64,000 nt of DNA from Hirudinaria manillensis (Eukaryota; Annelida; Clitellata; Hirudinida; Hirudinidae): positions 13,170,501 to 13,234,500 of the forward strand of contig CM067527.1 in assembly GCA_034509925.1 (NCBI GenBank), read 5' to 3'. Positions 39,621 to 49,735 of this stretch are shown here, one piece after another. The position numbers were made by a program, and so were the translations under genes. Numbering within the stretch: position 1 is the stretch's first letter; every line of letters begins with the position of its first letter. Under the pieces are notes generated by a model, which was given only the letters and a program-made list of their open reading frames with translations, was not told the DNA's origin and searched no databases.

Positions 39621-39842
39621 ATGACAAAATACGAGAATATTGGCGTTTCTTTCTTATCTCATTTCTTCAATTTATATCTGCTATTCAAAAAAATGACTAG
39701 CCCTAAGGCCGAAAACTTGGCTACCAAGAATTCTATGGGGTTCAGTGCACGTGGCATGAAAGAGCGACGATTGAAGAATATAAGATTACATTTTCAGAAA
39801 GTCTCGGAGCATCGAGTTCAACGTTTTTCTCGAATGAACTAA
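39621..39842 (+). CDS. orphan basic ORF, 73 aa
   Basis: ATG-initiated, Lys/Arg/Phe-rich, ending RLHFQKVSEHRVQRFSRMN. The frame stays open upstream to an acceptor-like TTTTGCAG at about 39546-39555, so it could be a terminal exon. It is the first of several short basic plus-strand frames. Confidence 0.3.
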   Translation: MTKYENIGVSFLSHFFNLYLLFKKMTSPKAENLATKNSMGFSARGMKERRLKNIRLHFQKVSEHRVQRFSRMN

Positions 39843-40187
39843 TTAATTAAAGGCATGAGTTCGCAAATGTCTTTTTTTTGTTCTTTTAATTTTTTTTTAA
39901 TGATGCCATCAGAGCTATAAAATCTAATAAAATCTTCATTAGATTGTAAGCAACAAATGCATTAATATCAATACAAGCACAAAAATAATTTCATTATTGA
40001 ACCAACCGCCTAAGAATAATCGCTTAACCGGCAAATTTCGAATAGAGGCAACAGAGTGGCCGTCGAAGATTGAAACTAGAAAAAGCAAACGAGAAACGAA
40101 AAGGATCGCCGGCACAACTAAACTGCATTTTAGAAGCTGCAAAAGCGTCGCAGAATTTTAGACAGAAAATCGCCATAAAGCACGAAA

Positions 40188-40487
40188 ATGGCGTCCATAC
40201 AGAGCCAGGGATACATCAGGTTTAGACCTTGCGATTTTAAAACGACGCATTCGTCGCCTTACAAAGTCGGACGATGTTTAGGGATAAAACCCTTTTCGAA
40301 GGGTCGTACGTTCTCAAAGCCAAAGTACGAAGCTTCACAAAAATTTAGCCACAAATGGAGTCGGAAATGCAAATGGGATTTCGCGCAACTAAGCTCGGGA
40401 GTTCTGACAAATTCAATTATTTCGGTGCATGTCAGCGATGGCAAGGAGTCCGTCGGCAATTTCTTAGCAGCGGGGTTTTATGGTTAG
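40188..40487 (+). CDS. orphan basic ORF, 99 aa, ending in a telomere-type repeat
   Basis: Start context GAAAATGG is good. The protein is Lys/Ser/Phe-rich with KPFSKGRTFSKPKYEASQKF. Its stop codon is the TAG of the first TTAGGG unit of an interstitial run. Beyond the run another plus frame continues with coding-like composition for 34 codons to 40645, suggesting that the repeat arose inside a longer coding sequence or lies in an intron. No domain is recognised. A further exon-like open stretch lies just upstream (about 39950-40162). Confidence 0.35.
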   Translation: MASIQSQGYIRFRPCDFKTTHSSPYKVGRCLGIKPFSKGRTFSKPKYEASQKFSHKWSRKCKWDFAQLSSGVLTNSIISVHVSDGKESVGNFLAAGFYG

Positions 40488-40543
40488 GGTTAGGGTTAGG
40501 GTTTTTATGGTTAGGGTTAGGGTTTTTAGGGTTAGGATTAGGG
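40482..40543 (+). repeat. interstitial TTAGGG array
   Basis: About eight TTAGGG or near units in three blocks separated by GTTTTTATGG and GTTTTTAGG. Confidence 0.9.
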
Positions 40544-41262
40544 ACTGGGCATAGTGGCAAAGTAGTGAAACGTTTGACTTTCAACTCGATAACTTTTTCC
40601 AATCGTTCTGGCAATTTATACGACTTTCACTACACGTTGACGTGATCGTGCTTCCACGAAGATAAAAGGGACATTTTCTAGACATTAAGCAGACGGACAA
40701 TGAAAGTGTAATGAAATATTTGTTAAAGTAATTGCTTAATTAAAATTAATCTTAAATGTGGTTAATTAACCATTGTAATGTATTTCAATAATTACTTATT
40801 TATGCCTAGTTAATACGACTCTTAAATTGAATTAAAGATATTTTTCTTGTTCTTAATTTATAAATTGAAAATCCTAAAAATTTTAAGCAAGCTACTTGAT
40901 TGCCTCATCAACTTCTACCAGTTGCAAACAAAATGGAGATTTGCTCTGCCTGACAACAAAGAAAAGGCCAGATTTACATTTAATGGTATAAAGGATTTTA
41001 CAATTAAAACATAACAAACTTCTAAATAAATCCATTATTCCGCCTATAAATTCTTCGATTCACACGAATTCCTTTACGATGTACACGAACATCCGCTCAT
41101 TGCCATATTTTCGACTGGATTTCATTTTAAGTTACAGGTGTTGCTAGTTCAGAAAACTTATAAATTTTAAAATGATTTTATTGCTCTTTATTAACGACAG
41201 AAATGCATAAATAACTTTAAAATATAATAACTTTAAGGTATTCAATCTAATCACAATAATTC

Positions 41263-41529
41263 ATGTTTTATTTCAAAATCAAATTATTTAATCGAAAGAA
41301 AATTAGAAAGAAACTGAGGAGGAACAAACGACTTCAAGCGAATTCATTTCAAAGCGTGGAACCATTTGCAAGCACGAAAATTACGAAAATCGGAGATTAT
41401 CCGTGCACATACTCCGTAAGACAAATCGATGTCCATTTTCGAGATTGGAAGGATGGATTAAGGAGAAAGAATATTCTCAAAAAAGTATTTATACAAATAT
41501 TTAAAATATTCCAAATAACAAAAGTATAA
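41263..41529 (+). CDS. orphan basic ORF, 88 aa
   Basis: ATG-initiated; the N-terminal half is dense in Lys/Arg (NRKKIRKKLRRNKRL), followed by HFRDWKDGLRR. It could be nuclear or nucleic-acid-binding, but this is only composition. No homologue is recognised. Confidence 0.3.
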   Translation: MFYFKIKLFNRKKIRKKLRRNKRLQANSFQSVEPFASTKITKIGDYPCTYSVRQIDVHFRDWKDGLRRKNILKKVFIQIFKIFQITKV

Positions 41530-42492
41530 TAACAATTTGTATAACCAAAGACACACTAAAAAGTGGCACGTTAATTGTGATACTGGATTTAACACGGTAT
41601 TACCTGTGGTTTTTACACGAAATTCTTGCAAGAAGAAGAAAGATTAACGCATGGAACACATCTCAACTGACAGTGAGTGTTTTTTCCTAATGTTAGTTCC
41701 TAAGAATTAGTTAAACATTTGTAATGACAATGAAATAATTGTCTTAAAAAATCGGATTATTAAACTTGTAGGATTAGTAAACTTGGAGAACATGATCCCT
41801 GCATGAAATTGTCCACAATTGTTGACAGCTATTAAAAACTTAAAGTTTAATACCATTGCTCGGAAAGTGCTGCCAAAATCAGAAGTAGCTAATTCTTTAA
41901 AAAAAAAAGTCTGACAGCCATAATTGAAAATTTGTCAAGAGAAAGAAGTTGACTCTCTTATGGGATTTGGAATGGTTTTCAAATTTGTGCTGGGGAGTGG
42001 AATAAAATAACTTTTATAGGAATGGTTAGGGGACGGACTCCATTTTTGACCCCATGGCAGACACTCAAAGACACACATGCGTACGCACATGCATACACAA
42101 CATACACATACGAAAGCATACACAAACACAAACACACACAAGCGCAAGTAGTGAGTAGATAGCTAGTAGATAGGATTCAAGAAATTTAATGAATCGAGTC
42201 TCAACACGTCTCGACACTCGTACCGTACGAGTCGTATGTCAATCGGTGAACTCCGAGTAGCGACACGGTTATTTAAAGTGCACAGGAACCGATGCGCGCA
42301 TAAGGACTCCTCTTCATGTCGTGTCTTGTTGCTTTGCAAAGATCGATCCGAACAGAAAGGAATATCAGTCAAATCCCAGCTATGCTTTCGTCATAGGAAA
42401 GAGCAATTCAAGCAAGAATTCTAAACTTGACGTTTATAGCTGCGAATTTCAAAAACGATGGAAATGAATGAATTTGAACCGTAACCTTTTAC
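41530..42492. other. intergenic or 3' part of the minus-strand gene near 43 kb
   Basis: Contains an (AC/CA)-rich tract at about 42060-42145. A minus-strand open segment (42390-42165), Arg/Leu/Cys-rich and ending in a stop at 42163-42165, may be its last exon, but the phase of the link could not be settled. Confidence 0.3.
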
Positions 42493-43472
42493 AGAGCATG
42501 TCCCGTCGCTGGCGAGTAGTCGAGGTTCAATTTGTTTTGCGCCATAAAAAGAAGCTATCGTCAAGTCAAGAAAGATCTGAAATCCTGGCCTAGGTATGGC
42601 CTATGCCATCGGCGAAAAGGGAGTCCTTCTATACGAAGAACATCGGTCGATGGCATAAACACCGGAAGGGATCCGTTATCGATTCTAAAGCTCGAGAATA
42701 ATGAAAAGCATTTGGAAAACTCTCGCCCGACTAATTAGAAGCAAAGAAAAATAAATTTCTTACCTGGAATTGGAGTGATGTGGCAGTACTTGGAGGTACC
42801 TGAAAATTGGGCATGCCAAGCGAATGTTGGAAGATCTCAGTACACAGACTCACCTTTGGTTTCATCCTTTCCTGCATTTTTGCACCCGATTCTGTCGTCA
42901 TGAGATCTCTAAGACCTGCAGGTAAATTTAAATGCTCTTTTTATTTAGAAGATAGATTCATTTATCATTTATTATATCTAAAATATTTACTTCACGTTAC
43001 AAAGTTTCGATACTTTTCGAATAAATTTTAAAAAAATTTCAAGAACTTTACGAGTCCTTTTACGCGTTCAATGATTCCAATAATTATTTCACCGGCCGGA
43101 ATGTTTAAAAGTATTTTTGAAATCCACTTTTAAATGAAATTAATCACGGCCGCTCATATTAACTGCAACCAAACAACCGATGTGATAAGTGCAATAAGTG
43201 ATGATTGATTCCAAACAATTTATAATAATAGCTTGCAATCGCTACATCTGGCGACACGAATCCTGAAATCGACTCGATAATGTGATACTGCTGATGAAGC
43301 ATCGCATAAGTTTATTCATTGCCTCGCTCAGGTACGGATCGATAAAACCATGGCGAGACTCATTTGGACTGTGGAATAGCTGACCGTTTGTTTTATGATG
43401 TTTGATTATCGTTTTATTTGTCCAGGCATTTCCAAGCTTTCTCTCTGAGCTTCCATGGACGATCGTAAACAT
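42493..43472 (-). CDS. spliced gene of unknown function, partial model
   Basis: Candidate exons: 43472-43289 (start ATG at 43472), 42915-42854, 42799-42764, 42730-42663, 42589-42493; all junctions keep phase. The second and third exons are best supported: acceptors CTGCAG and TTTTCAG, donors AAG|GTGAGT and CAG|GTAAGA. They encode LRDLMTTESGAKMQERMKPK and VPPSTATSLQFQ. The next segments read SGESFPNAFHYSRALE and PGFQIFLDLTIASFYG. Each exon is too short to stand out as an open frame. No domain is recognised. The 3' end is not resolved, and the 5' exon is the weakest part. Confidence 0.4.
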
Positions 43473-44210
43473 TGTTTTGCTTTCTAGGAAGCCAAACCCG
43501 CCTGGCATGAATTGTTGCAAAACCTTTTAAGCTTTCGATTAGTCTTTATCGTCCATGCATCATCTGAATTAATGCCATAATGTCATTATTAACGTATCTT
43601 ATTATTAAAGTATCTTATAATTCCTGCGCACATATGTCGTGTTGAAATATGCTTCATTAGGATAAGGTCAAATTCAGTTCCAAGATTAAGTTTAAGTCTT
43701 CCAGTCGAATATTCTTGGATTTAATCGATTTTTTAATAATAATATTTTTTATTCCAAAAAATATAAAAGTAAAGTGATAAATACAATGAATTTCCTTTAA
43801 ACATACTGAAAAATTCTGTCAAATTTTTATTATTATATTTATTTCATTATTACTATTATTATATATTATTATATAAATTGATATTACTAAATGCGTCCTT
43901 ATCGCTACAGGTTTGTGTGCCCTCATAATGTACATTGTTTACATAAACATACGTTCAATTAACATAAAGTGCATCGTACGCTCGAATCATAAAAACCGAA
44001 ACGACAATGCTTTCTGCAATTTTTTTAAAATGTAATTTCGGCAAGACAACAATTACGTGATTAATGAAATCCCTTGTAATGTTTCTCCGTGAAAAACAAT
44101 AATGAATCGCCACAGGATGACTTGTGAAATGCCTGGCTGGAAAAGCAGGCACGCCAATGTTTCAACTGGTGGATGAACAGCTTTCTATTCTGGCTGGTGG
44201 TGGTAGTAGT

Positions 44211-44233
44211 GTTGTTGTTGTTGTTGTTGTTGT
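44211..44233. repeat. (GTT)n microsatellite
   Basis: Seven to eight GTT units preceded by GGT/AGT units. Confidence 0.85.
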
Positions 44234-46289
44234 ATTTGTTGGTGATGCTGTTGCTATTGACCTTAAGATAATGCATCTCCAGATGGGTAGGTTATTTTCG
44301 GTGCTGGATTGAGTAGCGATAGAACTAATGAGCTTGTTTTTGCTCAAATATTCGAACTTAAATTGAGGTCATTCAACTTTCTTGTACGAATCTATTTTCT
44401 AACTTAAAACTGAATTTGCTGCTGACGTTTTAAAGAAAGACATTCGAATCACTTGAATTTCGTCTGTGGTCGTTGAAACATTTTTTAAAACATGCAATTG
44501 AAGCACAAAGAAAGCAAGGCAATTATAAATTAGGACTCAATAGGAACAAATATGGCCTCTAGAATAGCTCACGATAGCAATTTCCTATCGCCATGTATTT
44601 TTTGTGCCTTTCAATAGAATAATACAAATGTTGATGCTGTTAAACTAAATGTTTTGTAGTTTCCATTGCCAAGCACCTGTCGATTCATAACCGAAACGTG
44701 ATGAAATCTAAACAGGCATTGGAAAATATTTGACAACACCATCCGTAACTCCGTGGGAATGATTCAATGGGGCGTATCGGATTCTCTGAACGATTAGTTA
44801 AAGATGTAATTCGATAACATAAAATCCGATTCCGGAAATACAAACACCTCTCGTTTGTCTTTGCGTCGACGTTCAGTGAATGAAACATTATGGCGCATCA
44901 ATATTTCTGATGAGGACAGGAAAAAATGAAAATGCGAAAATCTTCTGCAAATTCTGAGATCGAAGAGATAGATATCATTTTTTTGCTCCAGCGTTATTTT
45001 ATCGGAAAATAGATCTTACAAGAATTTGTAAATGATCTGAAAATTCTGGACGTTCCGTTCTTTCTATCACGTAAATGTTTGGCAATATATAGGTTGCTCG
45101 TTGGCTTACTGTTTTAGAGTTACAATCTGTTCGTAGCAAAGTGGAGGATATAAGATGAGATTTAAGAGATTTAAGTTTAATTAGAGTTAATTATAACAAA
45201 GATGTAACAAAGGAGGGGCTTCTGAAAGTTTAGAAAACATTTTTTTAGTCTTTGAACGAAGCTAATATCATTACGACTTTTTAATTCCCGGATGAGATGG
45301 AAATGAGAAGATAAAGTAAAAAAAAGGAAGAAGGTATTTTCTTCTAAAACAAACGAATGGCAATCTCTCATCGTCTCCAGATGGATGTTTGCTGTTTTCA
45401 TTTGTTAATGCTTTTTTGTTTGTTTGTTTTTTTTACGAATTTAATAAAATAATATTTCAAAATAGGTTTTAATGAAATAATATTTCAAAATAAGTTTCAA
45501 TAAAATAGTGTTTTAGACAAAATAAACCAAAAATGATTAGCAGATATAAAATGGAATGAGTCAGATCGATCTGGCACAAATCTAAGACAAAATCCATCAA
45601 AACCGAAGCATGGGATGCTTTCAGATTGCAAGCATAATTTTGTACCAATTTGATCTTCAAAACGATGGAGATATGAAACTCAAGTAAAAAGAAAAATATT
45701 CCTGGGAAATGCTATTTTCAGAACTCGGCTTTAAACTTTAAACAAGATGCATGGAAGTTAATTAAGAATTAATTCAAGAATAATCAAAGGATTTTCTTTT
45801 CGTTCACGTCTCAAAGGCCCTTGTAGCATCGTTTGTGATGACATCGAATGTCATAAACTTAGCCAATCTTAGATAATCATTATTACCCTATTTCATTATC
45901 ATACTAGATTTGTGGGGACCTTTAAATGAGTTAAAATAATAAATATGTCTTTCAGAGTAATTTCAACTTTTCATTACACCTCACGAACAACTCCAACAAG
46001 GCCATGGAAATGGGCAGCTCCGCAAAAAGTCACGCAATTTTACGGACTTCAATATTGTTCTCAACTGTTGCAATTTTCTCCCTTTGAAAGAATAAAAATA
46101 TCAAAAATACCAGTCAAAAACTGCAGCTCAATAAAAGTTATTTGAAAAAAGAAAAAACTAACTTTCTTTTCTTTTTTTTTTACTTTCCTTTCCGACCAAA
46201 GAATAGACGCAGATGACTTGCTATTTTGAATCTTTACACTTGCTTTAAACCTGCTTTAAGGGAAGCTTCATCTTTATCACAATCACAGG

Positions 46290-46385
46290 GGGTTAGGGTT
46301 AAGGTTAGGGTTAGGGGTCAAGGTCAAGGTTAGGGTTAAGGTTAGGGGTTAGGGTTAGGGTTAGGGTTAGGGTTAAGGTTAAGGG
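46290..46385 (+). repeat. interstitial TTAGGG array, about 95 bp
   Basis: Telomere-type units with variants GGTTAAGG, GGTCAAGG and TTAGGGG. It is the longest array in the window. Confidence 0.95.
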
Positions 46386-47438
46386 TCATCTCACCTGGAA
46401 CAATTGTTTGCAGACAAATAACAGAAATATAATATGATATGATATAACATTCATTGAGTTATATTTTAAAAAATTTTATCCGAGCTGAAAACGAATTTAA
46501 ATTTTGACAAATAATTTTAAAATTGGTCTCAAATTCATTTCCATTGTAATTCATCGCATTGCCGGCGATCTCAAGCGGCCGGCGCTACATGATTGGAATT
46601 TTTACTTCAGAGAAATGAAAAGTTAATTTAGATTAGAATTTCTTTCAAACACCTTGGGTGAACGAATTTTAAAAGAATGTTGTTTTTTTTTTTGAATATC
46701 ACGTAATAAATACTCGAAAAAAATGTAACGAAAATGTCACGACGCGTGAGTTGTGGACTCCTGACTAAAATGACTTTTGTCACCTCATAAATTCAATTAA
46801 AAAACAAATCGTTTTGATTTTAAACTTTTTCTCCGAGCGAAACATGAAAAACATTCCGAGAAGGAATTCATAACGTGGAGAATATTCCTAATAAAAGTCT
46901 GACTCCATTGAACTTTGAGATTAAATTTGACCTTTGAACTCGCCATGGACAAAACACTATGTAATAATGCTCCTAATAACTTTTCCAATTGAAATTTTCA
47001 CAAAAACAACCCGACTTGTGGCCATTATACTGCTTTCAAAAGCCATTGGTTGCAAATCGTCAGATATTCTCAGATAGGAATAGAACTTTAATATCAGGTA
47101 ATCCTTATCGTTACTTAACCAAAGTCAAATTTATAAAAATAACTTATAATTAATTATAAAAATGTAATTTAAAACTTTAATAAATAAAATTTAATGGAGA
47201 TTCAGTTGTCCTTTGTCTTGTGTCATTTGACTCGAGCTTAATCCCCAATTCTTCTTCGCTTTGTGTCTACCTCTCGTCGTCGTCATCATCATCATCGTCA
47301 TCATTATCATCATTGTCATCATTGTCCTTCTTGAAACATGTATCTGCTAGTTTAATTAATGATTTTCTTCTTTTTTTTATTAATATGTGTCTTGGTTTTG
47401 CCTATATTACTGGTTGGTCAATAACTTTTGACGTCAGC

Positions 47439-47454
47439 GATAACGATGATGATA

Positions 47455-47485
<31 letters not shown>

Positions 47486-47515
47486 CGACGACGACGACGA
47501 TGACGATGATGTCGA
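47439..47515. repeat. (GAT/GAC)n microsatellite
   Basis: About 25 GAT, GAC or AAT units, giving poly-Asp in one plus frame. Together with a (TCA/TCG)n tract at 47275-47325 it creates an open frame 47220-47576, which has only a GTG start and is not called as a gene. Confidence 0.9.
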
Positions 47516-47610
47516 TCCACTTGTACCCTCATCGCGAAGAAATTCAATGGAAACATTTTCATTTTCAAATGTTTAAAAGAAAGTTCATCTAATTAAAGTT
47601 CAGCTCAAAA

Positions 47611-47855
47611 CAGTTGTACACAGATGTACTCAGATCTACACAGATGTACTCAGATGTACACAGATGCACACAGATGTAATCAGATGTAATCAGATGTACT
47701 CAGATGTACTCAGTTGTACACAGATGTACTCAGATGTACACAGGTACTCAATGTACACAGATGTACTCAGATGTACACAGATGTACACAGATGTACACAG
47801 GTGTACACAGGTACACAATGTACACAGATGTACACAGATCTACACAGATGTACAC
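47611..47855. repeat. 10-bp minisatellite (CAGATGTACA)n
   Basis: About 24 units of CAGATGTACA/CAGATGTACT. Because 10 is not a multiple of 3 and the unit lacks in-phase stops, all three plus frames stay open through it. Confidence 0.95.
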
Positions 47856-47951
47856 TCAAATTAACTCTTTCCTCTTTTGCATTTAATCTTAAGTTAAACA
47901 TTTTTTTTTGAGTGCCTTACCCTTTACCCATGAAGGAAGCTTGTTTGGGCG

Positions 47952-48206
47952 TTAAAGTCCTGGAGTTGTCTGATGAATTCCCTGCACCTTAATTATAATT
48001 CCAAGACGGATGGGTTGGAACAGGTCACAAATGCGTCGAATATTCGCCTCATCGTAGGGGAACCCAATGCAATCCAATGAATTTACCTTCAATGTCTTTT
48101 GGATGATGACGGTTATGAAGAAGAGGACGATGATGGTAAGATTTATGGTATGACTTCGAGAGGAATTAAGAGACAAAAACCTAAATTTAAAAGTAAATAT
48201 TTTCAT
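47952..48206 (-). CDS. hypothetical ORF, 84 aa
   Basis: ATG at 48206. The first half is hydrophobic (TIIVLFFITVII, partly from a GAT/GAC simple repeat), and the second half is protein-like (LDCIGFPYDEANIRRICDLF). A small membrane protein or a pair of exons is possible. No homologue is recognised. Confidence 0.25.
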   Translation of the reverse strand: MKIFTFKFRFLSLNSSRSHTINLTIIVLFFITVIIQKTLKVNSLDCIGFPYDEANIRRICDLFQPIRLGIIIKVQGIHQTTPGL

Positions 48207-48665
48207 TTCGACACTCACACTTTGACCTTTGAATACCGCTTATTGACGGGAGCATTGGTCGGCTGTCAAAATAAATCCAGAACTTGGAATCAGAATTTCC
48301 ACATTTTCACGAAATGTTGATTGTATAAAAACGAATCCCTTCTTGACATGACGTCACCGTTCTGGTCAAGAAAATCAGGAAAATAAATGTTGAAACTTCA
48401 AGAACGTGAAGCTAGAAATCCTGTCTATGTCAAGGATATTGAAATTTGAGGATAAGGTGAAGTCGTCGTTTGTTGCAGTGTTTATTGACCAGTGTTAGAT
48501 TCAAATTAAAATATAATGGAGAAAAAAAGCTGGATTTACCATCCTTACCTCGATAATTTATACATTTATTACTTGAATTACTGAAAAATAAATTAACTAA
48601 TACTTAAAAGTCAATCAGCTGGATTGTAGGCGGCACGCAGTCGTCTCAGCAATTCGTTCATTCGA

Positions 48666-48683
48666 ACCCTAACCCTAACCCTT
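48666..48683 (-). repeat. interstitial CCCTAA run
   Basis: Three telomere-type units in reverse orientation. Confidence 0.8.
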
Positions 48684-48890
48684 GAGCTGAAATGCGGATG
48701 AATTGTCAAAATAATCATTTATTGGTTGATTGTGAGGATAAATGACTGATATTATTGATAGCATAAATCACAAGTGAACTTCCATTGCAGGTCGTAAAAT
48801 TAAATTCTGTCAATTCATTCGAATTCTCTTATCGATTCCGCCTTTCGTAACAAAATGTAATTTGTTGACGTTCAAATGAACCAAGAATTC

Positions 48891-48980
48891 ATGACATATT
48901 CTGAACCACGTGACGTATTCTGAACCACGTGACGTATTCTGAACCACGTGACCTATTCTCAATCACGTCACATATTCTCA
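48891..48980. promoter_or_regulatory. 19-bp tandem array carrying CACGTG E-boxes
   Basis: Four and a half copies of GTGACGTATTCTGAACCAC. Junctions create CACGTG at 48907, 48926 and 48945 (CACGTC at 48964), each followed by an AC-starting extension. It lies about 0.65 kb upstream of the next plus-strand start. A regulatory role is inferred from motif repetition only. Confidence 0.4.
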
Positions 48981-49605
48981 GACTCCGATGTCACAAAACG
49001 TCTGCTACCAATCGTTTGGCAACTTTAAACAACCTGAGATTGCATCCAAAGCTTCCCATCAAGCTCGGAATCGTCGTTAATATTTTCATTCAACTCCATC
49101 CGAGCACCAAAGCCCATCATTTGCAACAAAATGTTATCGCAGCCCGACAAATGATGCTCAAAATCCTTCATTAATTTTATCTCTCCCCCTTTTCAAAGTC
49201 GACGCCCGTTGATGTTTCCTTTCATTTGGTGCATTTAATTTAAAAATGGACATTTAATTTAAGTAATTCCAAACTCTTGCGAAGCAGTGTCTTTTTGTAT
49301 CGTGTATTGCTAACATCAAGATCGATATTAATATTACAAAAACAAAAAACAAATCACAAAAATGTAATTTAAACTTTCCAAAAATTGCTAGTTATTATTA
49401 TTATTATTATTATTATCTACTTTCCAAAAATTGCTATTTGCTATTCTAATGTGAAAAATGTACGTAGGACATCCAAAACAGAAAGTAAGTCTCAATTAAT
49501 ACATAATATATATCTTTATTTTTAATAAAAATCAACTGTGCGCTGAAAGTGAAGTGTATTTAAAGTAAGTTTAAAAGTTATTAAACACAAAAATAACATT
49601 TAAAA

Positions 49606-49672
49606 ATGGACATTTTGTTGTGTACTTTAATTCAAATTTTGCTCTATGATATTGAATATGAAGGTATAGTAA

Positions 49673-49735
<63 letters not shown>

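Larger units (their letters stand above)
43473..47219. other. gene-poor region
   Basis: No gene is recognised over 3.7 kb. It holds a (GTT)n run, a long TTAGGG array and isolated short frames: a 67-codon minus frame from ATG at 44888 and a 66-codon plus frame from ATG at 45945 (Arg/Thr/Pro-rich). Minus frames at 44061-44347 are Asn/Thr repeats read from the (GTT)n run. Confidence 0.4.
48207..49605. other. intergenic region upstream of the modular Cys-rich gene
   Basis: Holds a CCCTAA run, a 19-bp tandem array with CACGTG sites, (TTA)n at about 49395-49417 and no recognised gene. Confidence 0.4.

Noticed and set aside
40432..40614. Minus ORF rich in Asn-Pro across 40482-40543
   Set aside because: Reverse translation of the CCCTAA array; not a gene.
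44061..44347. Minus ORFs with poly-Asn and poly-Thr
   Set aside because: Read-through of the (GTT)n microsatellite in different frames.
47220..47576. 118-codon plus ORF with poly-Ser and poly-Asp
   Set aside because: Its length is produced by (TCN)n and (GAT/GAC)n microsatellites; GTG start only, no family likeness.
48891..48980. CRISPR-like reading of the 19-bp array and of other tandem repeats
   Set aside because: Units are directly adjacent without unique spacers, and the sequence is eukaryotic nuclear DNA.
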